Both the position numbers and the translations under genes were made by a program. 64,000 bases of DNA from Pseudomonas sp. B21-040. GTDB lineage: Bacteria > Pseudomonadota > Gammaproteobacteria > Pseudomonadales > Pseudomonadaceae. The stretch covers positions 4,829,501 to 4,893,500 of the forward strand of contig NZ_CP087176.1 of assembly GCF_024748695.1 (NCBI RefSeq), given 5' to 3'. The notes under the pieces are model-generated. The model was not told the DNA's origin. It did no database searches and saw only the letters and a list, made by a program, of their open reading frames with translations. Shown one piece after another: positions 36,983-46,099 of this stretch (its first letter is position 1; every line of letters starts with the position of its first letter).

Positions 36983-39442
36983 TCAACGGAACGTGCCCGG
37001 GGCCTTGAACAACAGAGGCTGGGGCCTGGCAGGACGACTTTGCAAACTATCGCAGGTAAACAGATGCGGGCGTTCAATCACATACCCTTGAGCGAAATCG
37101 ACCCCGATCTCCAGCAATGCCTGTTCAATCTGGGGTGACTCTACAAACTCGGCAATCGTGCGCTTACCCATGACATGGCCGATGTGGTTGATCACTTCGA
37201 CCATGGCGCGGTTAATCGGGTCGTCCAACATATCCTTTACGAAACTCCCATCGATCTTCAGGAAGTCTACAGGCAAATGTTTCAAGTAAGCGAACGAGGA
37301 CATTCCGGCACAAAAGTCATCTAACGAGAAGTGACAGCCTAAACCTTTGAGTTCATTGATAAATCTAATTGCACTGCCCAAATTGGAAATAGCACTTGTT
37401 TCAGTGATTTCAAAACAAATCATTTCAGGCGGAATTGAATAATTAACAAACTGTTCACGCAGGAAGTCCAGAAACGCCTCATCTCCGATAGTTGTGCCTG
37501 ACAGATTAATCGCACACATCGCGTACGGCCCCTTGCGCTCTTCGGCTTTGCATTGGGCAATGATCTTGAAAACATTCTCCACCACCCAGCGATCGAGAGC
37601 GGTCATCAGTCCATAACGCTCCGCCGCCGGAATAAAACTGTCCGGCAGGATCATACGACCGGCTTCATCATGCAGGCGCAACAGAATCTCGATATGCCCG
37701 CCACCGCGCTCGGTATGCCCCAACGGCGCGATTTCCTGGGAGTACAGGCAAAACCGGTTCTCTTCCAGCGCCATGTGCAGGCGCTGCACCCACGCCATCT
37801 CGCCAAAACGCAGTGACAGTTCCGAGTCATCGGCGTGATAGACCTGAACCCGATTGCGCCCTTTTTCCTTGGCCATGTAACACGCCATATCCGCGGCGCG
37901 CAAGGAAGCCTCCAGGGTTGTAGGCGGTTGCGCGACATGCACCAGCCCGATACTCACCGTGGTGACAAAGGGTCGCCCCTTCCAGACAAAATGCAGGTTC
38001 TGTACGGTCTGACGCAAACTTTCGGCAATCTTCTCGGCCGCTTCCGGTGCGCAGTTTTCCAGCAAGATACCGAACTCATCGCCCCCCAGCCGAGCCAGGG
38101 TGTCTCCTTCACGCAAACCGGATTGCAACAAGGCACAGATATGCCGCAGCAGCTCATCGCCCGCCGCGTGGCCGCAGGTGTCGTTGACCAGTTTGAATTG
38201 ATCCAGATCGAGAAACATCAGGGCATGGCGCCCGGAATGCCGTGTCAGGTTGTGCAGTGCCTGCTCCAGTCGGAACTCGAACTCACGCCGGTTGGCGAGC
38301 CCGGTCAAGGCGTCATGTGTCGCCTGCCAGGACAGATTGGCAATGTATTGGCGCTCCTGCGTCATGTCGTGCAACACCAGAACGGTGCCGCTGACCTTGC
38401 CCGCATTGCGAATCGGCGAACCGACCAGCGTCACCGACACCGTGCTGCCATCGAGCCGCTGAATCAGTTTGGAATGTTCGCTGCCCCCACTGAGTTGACC
38501 ACTCAGAATATGTTCGATCAGGGTGAACCCGTCAGCCTGGGCGTTTTCGTCCAGCAAGTTGAACAGCGCCGCCAGAGGCAAACCCGTCGCCTGTTCGGCT
38601 TTCCAGTGGGTCAGGGCCTCGGCGGCGGGGTTCATGTAGGCGATAGCGCCTTCGACATCCGTGGTGATCACCCCGTCGCCGATCGATTGCAAGGTGATCT
38701 GAGCCCGGTCTTTCTCCAGTTGCAGCGCCTCGGCGAACTCATGGCGCTGTTTGAGCAACTTGTGCGTACGCAGCAACGCAAGGGCAATCAGGCCCAGCGC
38801 CGTGGCGAGGTTGGTCACCAGCAATAACCGGAGAATCAAGCGAGAGCCCTCGCCCAATGCGTCGCTGAACGCTTTGGCGGCTGGCGTCACGGCATCGTTG
38901 ATGGCGAGTATCTGGTCTCTCCAGCGTTTGATATCGGCAGATGTGACCTGACTGTCGGCCACGCGCCGGTGCATCTCTTGCGCAACCTCATCGAGCTGTA
39001 GCAGGTACGCGTCCCCCACCGTCCAGCGGTCGATGGCTTTTTCAAGGTAACTGAAGTGCCGAAAGTTGAGGTAGAGCCAGATCAGACTGGAAACGTCGTC
39101 CGGGTGGTTGCCGCCCTTGAGGATCGCCACTCGCGCGGCTTCGATATCAGGTGGCTGGTGGTCCAGCGCCAGGCGCAACTCGTGGCCACCCTGAGGTACA
39201 GCAATGGCTTTCTGGTATTTGAGAAAAATCGCCTCGTCGCGACTGTCCGCGTAAAGGTTGAGGTAATAGATGGCGTCTTTTTGCCCCTTCGACCACAAAC
39301 TTTCACCGGCCACATAGCCGCGCACTGCCGACAGAACGTAAAGGCTGACGCCACCCAACAGGGCCTGAAACAGCACGACGGCAATAAATGGCCAGACAAT
39401 GCCCAATAGCCGCGGCGTTCCGAGAGTCCGGGTTTGATTCAT
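36983..39442 (-). CDS. rbdA: RbdA-like PAS-GGDEF-EAL cyclic di-GMP protein
   Basis: The protein has 819 residues. Helices about 13-36 and 205-225 bracket a periplasmic sensor region. A PAS domain follows (about 245-365; ITLQSIGDGVITTDVEGAIA). The GGDEF domain (about 380-545) has LARLGGDEFGILL and an RxxD inhibitory site (REGD) five residues earlier. The EAL domain (about 570-795) reads EILLR for the EAL motif and keeps INLSG, FEITET, SLDDFCAG, LKIDGSF, AEFVES and FAQGY, so a phosphodiesterase is likely. Length, domain order and the nearby ABC exporter, DsbA-like, trhO and bolA genes match P. aeruginosa RbdA, which promotes biofilm dispersal. The assignment as orthologue is inferred from recollected gene order. 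Confidence 0.85.
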   Translation of the reverse strand: MNQTRTLGTPRLLGIVWPFIAVVLFQALLGGVSLYVLSAVRGYVAGESLWSKGQKDAIYYLNLYADSRDEAIFLKYQKAIAVPQGGHELRLALDHQPPDIEAARVAILKGGNHPDDVSSLIWLYLNFRHFSYLEKAIDRWTVGDAYLLQLDEVAQEMHRRVADSQVTSADIKRWRDQILAINDAVTPAAKAFSDALGEGSRLILRLLLVTNLATALGLIALALLRTHKLLKQRHEFAEALQLEKDRAQITLQSIGDGVITTDVEGAIAYMNPAAEALTHWKAEQATGLPLAALFNLLDENAQADGFTLIEHILSGQLSGGSEHSKLIQRLDGSTVSVTLVGSPIRNAGKVSGTVLVLHDMTQERQYIANLSWQATHDALTGLANRREFEFRLEQALHNLTRHSGRHALMFLDLDQFKLVNDTCGHAAGDELLRHICALLQSGLREGDTLARLGGDEFGILLENCAPEAAEKIAESLRQTVQNLHFVWKGRPFVTTVSIGLVHVAQPPTTLEASLRAADMACYMAKEKGRNRVQVYHADDSELSLRFGEMAWVQRLHMALEENRFCLYSQEIAPLGHTERGGGHIEILLRLHDEAGRMILPDSFIPAAERYGLMTALDRWVVENVFKIIAQCKAEERKGPYAMCAINLSGTTIGDEAFLDFLREQFVNYSIPPEMICFEITETSAISNLGSAIRFINELKGLGCHFSLDDFCAGMSSFAYLKHLPVDFLKIDGSFVKDMLDDPINRAMVEVINHIGHVMGKRTIAEFVESPQIEQALLEIGVDFAQGYVIERPHLFTCDSLQSRPARPQPLLFKAPGTFR

Positions 39443-39795
39443 GAGGTCCCTTGTTTTAGCACTGCCAGATCATCATCCCAATGTGATCGCTCCTCCAAGA
39501 CTAGGGTGCGTTGCCCCTACAGGCAAGCCAGAGTCGACATTTCACCCTCCGTGCTTCCTGAGAGGCATGTGGATGCATTCTCAAACACTAAAAAGCCAAT
39601 GCACGCAAACCAATACAGTCACTCTGGATATCGACCTATGAACCGCTCTCGTCGGGGCCTCATGCCGAAAATCTGGAGCGATATATATGTACCTCACTAT
39701 TATTTTTTGCCGGCGTAAAACTGGTCGTCTTTCTGTAAGCGCTTACAACTTGAACATCGCCTTACAGGAGTCCAGCCAATAATAGAGAGACACCC
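39443..39795. promoter_or_regulatory. Divergent intergenic region, rbdA-like gene and toxin-like gene
   Basis: This 353 bp region lies between the starts of the rbdA-like gene (minus) and the large toxin-like gene (plus) and must hold promoters for both. It is AT-richer toward the toxin gene (ATATATATGTACC near 39685). No reading frame of note is present. A perfect palindrome at 39734 is listed separately. Confidence 0.6.
39734..39747. promoter_or_regulatory. Perfect 14 bp palindrome, LacI-family-type operator candidate
   Basis: TGTAAGCGCTTACA is a perfect palindrome with a central CG, the hallmark of operators bound by LacI/GalR-family repressors. It is 48 bp before the ATG of the large toxin-like gene, close to where transcription would start. 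No LacI-family gene is present in the window. Confidence 0.55.
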
Positions 39796-42700
39796 ATGAA
39801 CATGCCGTCACCTACAACATCACCGAGTGACTTATCAGAAGAACAACATCTACCATTCTCCGCGGCCATGGAGTACCAAGGTGTGTTGTCCGACTACGAC
39901 ACACTTATCGCCGCTCTGAGAAAGCCCGATTTCTCATCAAAAGACCTGGAAACCTTCATAGTTCTCCAATCTACTTCCCTCCTCCGCGCCCAAGATAAAG
40001 AACCAGGCACCCTCAAGCTTGTACAAATGATCAACCATTACGGCATCTCCCCCTGGGATCCGGGAAACGCCGCTGAACATCGTGCGACGATTCACACCCT
40101 GGAAGAAAAGCGCGCCCGCTACTCGCTGCAACTGGACAGTGGTGTTGATATCGAAGCGATCAATCGCACCCCAGACAAAAAAGACCTTAAGCTCCTGGCA
40201 ACCATCCAGAAGGCCTCACCGAAAGATGGCATGACCCTCGATAGCCTGATCGCTCAACTGACGGATCGGGACATTATCGACATCGTTAAGCGATTCCTCC
40301 CCGAATCACAAACTTCACTCTTTAGCCACTTCGAAAAAAACACCTCCCCTCGCCCGACCATCGAGCAAGTTCGCGCGACGCCGATGGTTTTTCTCGAAAA
40401 AATTCTGCGCTCTGCGGAGTCCCAGCGACTAGGAAGTTTATTGCTGGAAGGATTGAACTGGTACGGCGGAAAACCGGGTGAGGATGCCTCTGCCGGGGTA
40501 CGAATCAAATTAATCAGTAAAGCCATTCGGCTCTGGACAAATACATCACGGAACGACAAGCCAGAAAACATTTCCGGGTACCCTTGGCAACAGCGCTCAA
40601 ACTGGGGAAAGAGTTACCAGAACATCTGGGCGGAATTCGAGCAGCATCTATTCGACAGCAAACGAGCGTCCTCAATGGTTGAGGCCATCTTGCTCGCTCG
40701 CTTGTTCCAAACCGAATTTCCAACAGAGTTTCAAGTCTGCGACATCCCGCCCGACCTGCCCTATAGAAGTTCCGTCGTCTGGGTCAATTTCGTTCACGGA
40801 GTCACGCTCGCTGAAGCCATGGAGCCGGACTTGATCCAGCGCATGAGCTTCCAGCAATTGGTGGATTTTCCGCTTCGGCAGTCTATGCAAGCCAGTCCAC
40901 AAGAGCTGGAACTCATCACCCTGTGCAGAATGCCTGCAACTCTCGAATGGGCGATTACCAATGGTGTTGTTACTGAGAGAACCGACTCGGATTACTCACT
41001 TGAGGAAAAAACTCAATCTATCAAGTCACTCGACGAACACACCGACGCCTTGAGAAAAGCGATCATTCAACTGGACGTCGACTACCCAAAAAGATTTTCT
41101 ATCGCCGAGAGGGAGATGAGGACGTATTTCAGGGACTCTTTACGCTGGACGCCTGTAGGATTCAGAGAAGTCTTTGGCAACCGAACCCACTTTCCGTTCA
41201 TCTCTGACGGGCGAAAGTTAATTGAAGACTTCGAATCCAGTGAAGCAGGTGGGTTTTTACGAACACCACCGCTACGGGACAAAATCTACACCTTTCAAGA
41301 CGTCTACATGTCAGGGAGGCTGAACAGAAGCTGGCATATCACCCAGCAGGATGGAACACGCAAAAGCGCGTATCGAATCAGCCTCAACACAGACCGTACA
41401 ATTAACTCCAATGATCCCAGTTTTCCTGCCGCACTGAAGCGAAAACCCCTGCCAGATGCGACGCAGTTATTTGAGGCGGAATTCAAAAGCTATCTCGATT
41501 TGAGTAAAAGCGCGTATCAAACACTACTGAAAAGCCTGCTGACATCACTCCCCCATGATGAACGCCAAGCCATAGAGTTGGGCGAGGTAAAGATCTACAC
41601 CTTGAGAAAATCCACCAACGAGATAGAGCTAGAAGACGAGACACCCGACATCACGCTACCGCTGCGGCTTCGAATGGGTTTTATTCTGCATCTCTCTTAC
41701 AAATCCCGGGCTTCCTTTTACGAATGTTTACCACGTGCAGGGATTATTAGACTGCGTACGGATTTTTTATTATCCATGCTTGGCGGAACAGTAAGCTCCC
41801 AGCTAACCCCAGTGCCCCTCGTTAACTTTAAAGCCGTTTCTTTTCGCCATAAAACAAGAGTGCCGTTTGATTGGCAAGCTCATGAAGCCGGTAGTTTTCC
41901 AAAGAAAGATGCAGTGTGTGAGGCAATTATTGATCAGTTTGGTAAAACATTTACCGCCCCTTCCATTGGCATCGAGAATGAGCAATCGGCGCGCCCAAGC
42001 GTAACGAGTTCCCGAGCAACGGAACTTTCAAACTACATTGCCGACCACTTTTTTTACCATGACGAAAAACTGCTTCATGCTTCGGCCAAGGGCGAAACCG
42101 AGATTGAGCGTATCGCCGCGCGCCCTCATTGGCTGGTCTCCGTCAAAGGGTTCATACCGTTTTGGGGAGGCATAGAAGACCTGCTTTCAGGCGACCCGAA
42201 AAAAAGGGTATGGGCCATTTTTGGTTTGATTGTGGATGCGGCCTCGTTCGCGCTTCCCTTGGGGAAATTCGTATCGGGCTCAGTGAAGCTGGCCTCCATT
42301 GCAGTCCGCTCGGGTGTACGCGCTGCACTTCCGCGATTTGGCGCACTGGCTGAAAAACTGCTTATTTCATCCGTACAAAACGCAATTCCTTTCTATGGCC
42401 TTCCGACGCTGGCACTACGGCTCTCACGCGGAACTCTGAGAGGTTTGTATGCAGGCGTTAAATTCGCAGCCAAAAAGTCTTACAACAGCTTGAAGCCTGC
42501 ACTCGGTAGAGCAAACACGTACAACTTCATCGAAGGCTTGCCTCAGGTCAATGATCCAGGCCGCTGGCGCCCCCTCACACAGAGCGATCAATTGGCGACC
42601 TTTCGCGGACTCGACGATGTCCCTGTACGCAACATCGGCTCGACCACCAAGCCCGCACACTATTTGATCGACCCCCTATCCGCCAAACCCTATGGGCCTG

Positions 42701-44268
42701 TATTGAAAGTGTCGGAAAAAGAACTGTCCATCGGGCCATCGATGTATCCGACCGTCAGAGAAAACAGCGAAGCACTGCTGTTCAATATCCCCGAAAACAC
42801 TCGCGTAAACGAAGTCCTTGAAATTGACGGCCGAACGACGCTGTTCATCGACGACGTGCCGTATCGACTGGACGGCGACGCCCTACGGCGCGCAGACCTG
42901 CGGGATGCCCGGGAAACGCTCAAGCCGATACCTTGTCGGCCACGACGCGCCCCAGGGTCCGTTTGCGAAACCAGTTACGCATGGCGCGATCCCGCTCCGA
43001 CGCCGGCCGCCGGCACATTCGACGAAACCAAAGGCTGGGCTCCATGGTTCGGGGACAGTATCTATACCTCAGCCATAACGGGGCGCGTTCCGTTACTGAA
43101 GACCGTGAATTATCCTGGCAGGCTCATGGCTACGATCGAGTATCAGAAAGGGATTTACGGAAGAATCAAAGCGAACATCTCCGGCCGCGGGAGTCAATTT
43201 GATACCTTCAAGACCGGCGCTATCATTGTCCCGGCACTGGACGGTTCGAAACACTATATTTTCACCCGACTGGGCGCCGGCGATTTTTACGTCGCCGAGC
43301 GCTTTGCGGGGCAAAGCCTCACCGCGCCCCTGACTTTGCGCAAGGCAAAAACATCGCCCCACGATGTGGTAGAGGAGTTGAAGAAGGTTTATATCGGCTC
43401 GCTGAATGCCAATAACATGGCCAGAATTTATGGTATTAACCGCGTCGAGCGCGCCTTGAAAGCCATGGATGACATTGCCATACCGATCGGTGGCCATACC
43501 AATCCACCCCAGACCCTTAAACATCTCAACGTGGATACCAGCCCCGCGGAAGCCGTGTTGTTCGATCACTCGACAAGAATGATCGTGCGTCATTCAACCG
43601 ACGGTGCTGCGACGTGGTCACTGTCCCGGACGGCGCCGGACAGTGCTCGTGAAACCACTGCTGAAATCTTCAATACACTCTTTTGCAAAACGGTTGTCAC
43701 TGTGGAGTCGTCGGTTCGGGGCGCACCCAAGGCCTTGAAAATCGATAACACGATGCGACAACTGCAAATAGAGATCAGTAAAAAACTGAATAGGCCGATA
43801 CACAGTTCCAGAAACATTGCGTTCGCCGAGATCAAGACGAAGGCCGGGGTGCGTGAAGTGTATGTCAGTGTTTCTGGCAATCAAGGGGACACCCATTTCC
43901 TGCCCCTGTTTTCCAGAAGCAGACAGACAAACGAAGTGAAAGTAGACGGCACCAGTTACTTCAACATAGATCATGACATCAACTTCCCGCAGACATCACT
44001 TAGCGTCTCCGATTCCGGCAAGCTACGGGCGATCCCTCACACCATCGACAACATCGAAACATACACACCTGCGCTCACGTCGCGCCCTACCTCACTGGAC
44101 ACCGAGAGCAAGCTCATCAGCGCCATACGAGACAAATACCCTGACCCTAAAGAGCTGGATTCCATCACGATCGCCACCACCATGGCACCTTGCGATTCAT
44201 GCGCGATCGTCATGAAGCAATTCAGCTATGACGGCAACCCTGATGCGCTGGGCGTGATATGGAAGTAA
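39796..44268 (+). CDS. Large toxin-like protein with C-terminal deaminase domain
   Basis: The protein has 1490 residues and no signal peptide. Residues about 1-770 are mostly helical and resemble the N-terminal regions of Pseudomonas proteins labelled dermonecrotic-toxin/DUF6543. Residues about 781-850 contain hydrophobic segments (VKGFIPFWGGIEDLLSG, AIFGLIVDAASFALPLG) that could act in membrane insertion. Residues about 1335-1490 look like a toxin deaminase: NIAFAEIKTKAG, Asp1435-Thr-Glu1437 (DxE in LDTESKLISAI) and Pro1465-Cys1466-Asp-Ser-Cys1469 (PCxxC), giving Asp, Cys and Cys as zinc ligands and Glu as proton donor. By family this points to nucleoside, nucleotide or nucleic-acid deamination in a target cell. 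The gene is AT-richer than its neighbours and no immunity gene is evident; the convergent ABC exporter gene ends 13 bp away. Confidence 0.75.
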   Translation: MNMPSPTTSPSDLSEEQHLPFSAAMEYQGVLSDYDTLIAALRKPDFSSKDLETFIVLQSTSLLRAQDKEPGTLKLVQMINHYGISPWDPGNAAEHRATIHTLEEKRARYSLQLDSGVDIEAINRTPDKKDLKLLATIQKASPKDGMTLDSLIAQLTDRDIIDIVKRFLPESQTSLFSHFEKNTSPRPTIEQVRATPMVFLEKILRSAESQRLGSLLLEGLNWYGGKPGEDASAGVRIKLISKAIRLWTNTSRNDKPENISGYPWQQRSNWGKSYQNIWAEFEQHLFDSKRASSMVEAILLARLFQTEFPTEFQVCDIPPDLPYRSSVVWVNFVHGVTLAEAMEPDLIQRMSFQQLVDFPLRQSMQASPQELELITLCRMPATLEWAITNGVVTERTDSDYSLEEKTQSIKSLDEHTDALRKAIIQLDVDYPKRFSIAEREMRTYFRDSLRWTPVGFREVFGNRTHFPFISDGRKLIEDFESSEAGGFLRTPPLRDKIYTFQDVYMSGRLNRSWHITQQDGTRKSAYRISLNTDRTINSNDPSFPAALKRKPLPDATQLFEAEFKSYLDLSKSAYQTLLKSLLTSLPHDERQAIELGEVKIYTLRKSTNEIELEDETPDITLPLRLRMGFILHLSYKSRASFYECLPRAGIIRLRTDFLLSMLGGTVSSQLTPVPLVNFKAVSFRHKTRVPFDWQAHEAGSFPKKDAVCEAIIDQFGKTFTAPSIGIENEQSARPSVTSSRATELSNYIADHFFYHDEKLLHASAKGETEIERIAARPHWLVSVKGFIPFWGGIEDLLSGDPKKRVWAIFGLIVDAASFALPLGKFVSGSVKLASIAVRSGVRAALPRFGALAEKLLISSVQNAIPFYGLPTLALRLSRGTLRGLYAGVKFAAKKSYNSLKPALGRANTYNFIEGLPQVNDPGRWRPLTQSDQLATFRGLDDVPVRNIGSTTKPAHYLIDPLSAKPYGPVLKVSEKELSIGPSMYPTVRENSEALLFNIPENTRVNEVLEIDGRTTLFIDDVPYRLDGDALRRADLRDARETLKPIPCRPRRAPGSVCETSYAWRDPAPTPAAGTFDETKGWAPWFGDSIYTSAITGRVPLLKTVNYPGRLMATIEYQKGIYGRIKANISGRGSQFDTFKTGAIIVPALDGSKHYIFTRLGAGDFYVAERFAGQSLTAPLTLRKAKTSPHDVVEELKKVYIGSLNANNMARIYGINRVERALKAMDDIAIPIGGHTNPPQTLKHLNVDTSPAEAVLFDHSTRMIVRHSTDGAATWSLSRTAPDSARETTAEIFNTLFCKTVVTVESSVRGAPKALKIDNTMRQLQIEISKKLNRPIHSSRNIAFAEIKTKAGVREVYVSVSGNQGDTHFLPLFSRSRQTNEVKVDGTSYFNIDHDINFPQTSLSVSDSGKLRAIPHTIDNIETYTPALTSRPTSLDTESKLISAIRDKYPDPKELDSITIATTMAPCDSCAIVMKQFSYDGNPDALGVIWK

Positions 44269-44281
44269 ACATCCGACGTGG

Positions 44282-46099
44282 CTACAACTGCTGCAAATGC
44301 CCATAAAGCTTGGCGTACAAACCACCATCGGCAATCAACTGCTGATGGTCGCCATCCTCGGCAATCTGCCCGCCATCGAACACCAATACCCGGTCGGCCT
44401 GTTTCACCGCCGACAAGCGGTGCGCGATGATTAGCGTAGTGCGGTTGCTCAGGAACCGTGCCAGCGCCTGGTGCAGGTTGTATTCAGTGGCAGCGTCCAG
44501 TGCGGAAGTGGCCTCGTCGAGGATCACCACTTTGGGTTCGGCCAGTACCATCCGCGCAATCGCCAGGCGTTGGCGCTGGCCGCCGGACAAACGCACACCG
44601 GAGCGTCCGACGATGCTGTCGAGGCCGTCAGGCAATTCTCGAACCGTGTGCTGCAATTGCGCAATTTCCAGCGCTTGCCAGCAGGCTTCGTCACTGCGCT
44701 CACGGCCCATCGTCAGGTTGGCGCGAATGGTGTCGTTAAACAGCGCGGGGTGTTGCAGGACGACAGCGACGTTTTCGCGGACCGTTTCCAGGCCGATCTC
44801 TTGCTGGGTCGAACCACCGAAGCGAATGGTCCCGGCCAGCGGCGTGTATAAACCCAGCAGCAACTGCACCAAGGTGCTTTTACCGCCGCCACTGGCACCG
44901 ACGATGGCGACTTTTTCCCCGGGGGCGATGGACAGGTCCATCTTGTTCAACACCAACTCGTCGCCATAACCGAAACTCAGGCCCTGGACTTCAATGCCCA
45001 CGGTGTCACGGCCCTGAAACGGGTCGACGCCACCCGGGTACTGCGGCTCATCGGCCCGGGACAGCAGTTCGTTAATCCGCGACAACGCGCCGCTGGCGGC
45101 GTAATAGGCGTACTGCAAGTTCAGCAGTTGTTCCACCGGACCGATCATGAACCACAGGTAGCTGAACACCGCCAGCATCTGGCCGATGGACAGGTCGGAA
45201 AACAGCACGGTGAGCATGGCCGCGGCACGGAAAATATCGATGCCAAACTGGAACAACAGGCCGCTGGCGCGGTTCGAGGCATCGGTTTTCCACTGAGAGT
45301 TCACCGCGTAATCGCGCACCTCCCGGGCTCGCAGGCCAAGGCGCCCGAGGAAGAACCCCTGGCGGTTACCGGCGCGTACTTCCTGAATTGAATCGAGGGT
45401 TTCGGTCAGTGCCTGGGTGAAGCGCGAGGTGCTGTCGTTTTCGAGTTTTTTCAGGTGTTTGACCCGCTTGCCCAACTGCACCGTGGCATAGATCACCAAC
45501 GGGTTGAACAGCATGATCAGCAGCGCCAGCTTCCAGTGCATCCAGATCAGAATGCTCGCGGTACCCACCAGGGTCAGCATCGCCACGAGGAAACGACTGA
45601 GGGTTTCGCCGACGAATTTGTCCAGCGTGTCCAGGTCGGTGACCAGGTGCGTGGTCACGGTGCCGCTGCCCAGACTTTCGTATTCGCCCAGGGAAATTCG
45701 CTTGAGCCGCTCGATCAGCCGGGTGCGAATGCGATAGACGATGTCCTTGGCCAGCGCCGCGAACAACTTTGCTTGCACGACGTTGAACAACAAGGCCCCG
45801 CAGCGCAACACCAAGGTCACGAGCAACATCAGGCCAATGTAGCCCGCCGCTTTCTGCCAGCCTTCGGGCAGGGCGTGGTTCATGACCTTCAGCGCGGCGT
45901 CACCGTGCCCCAGCAATACTTCGTCCACCAGCAACGGCAGCAGCAATGGAATCGGCACGCTGCACAAGGTCGCCAGCACGGCGACGCCGTTGGCGATCCA
46001 CAGGGATTTTTTATGGTGCAAGGCCAGTCGGCGGATTTCGGCCCAGCTCAATCGATCGACAGGCTTGGGCGCCGGGACGTCATCGGGCACATCATGCAC
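44282..46099 (-). CDS. ABC exporter, fused permease and ATPase (MsbA-like)
   Basis: I place the start at the GTG at 46099 (VHDVPDDVPAPKPVDRL), preceded by GGAG and overlapping the DsbA-family gene by 8 bp, for 605 residues; the frame extends to 46144, where CPRC residues would be added, probably an artefact. The six-helix permease occupies about residues 40-320. The ATPase shows Walker A VGASGGGKSTLVQ, signature VRLSGGQRQRLAIAR, Walker B VVILDEATSALD and switch histidine IIAHRLSAV. It is a homodimeric type-I exporter of unknown substrate (lipid, peptide or drug). From recollection it matches the gene beside rbdA in P. aeruginosa, there without the intervening toxin gene. Confidence 0.88.
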   Translation of the reverse strand: MHDVPDDVPAPKPVDRLSWAEIRRLALHHKKSLWIANGVAVLATLCSVPIPLLLPLLVDEVLLGHGDAALKVMNHALPEGWQKAAGYIGLMLLVTLVLRCGALLFNVVQAKLFAALAKDIVYRIRTRLIERLKRISLGEYESLGSGTVTTHLVTDLDTLDKFVGETLSRFLVAMLTLVGTASILIWMHWKLALLIMLFNPLVIYATVQLGKRVKHLKKLENDSTSRFTQALTETLDSIQEVRAGNRQGFFLGRLGLRAREVRDYAVNSQWKTDASNRASGLLFQFGIDIFRAAAMLTVLFSDLSIGQMLAVFSYLWFMIGPVEQLLNLQYAYYAASGALSRINELLSRADEPQYPGGVDPFQGRDTVGIEVQGLSFGYGDELVLNKMDLSIAPGEKVAIVGASGGGKSTLVQLLLGLYTPLAGTIRFGGSTQQEIGLETVRENVAVVLQHPALFNDTIRANLTMGRERSDEACWQALEIAQLQHTVRELPDGLDSIVGRSGVRLSGGQRQRLAIARMVLAEPKVVILDEATSALDAATEYNLHQALARFLSNRTTLIIAHRLSAVKQADRVLVFDGGQIAEDGDHQQLIADGGLYAKLYGHLQQL

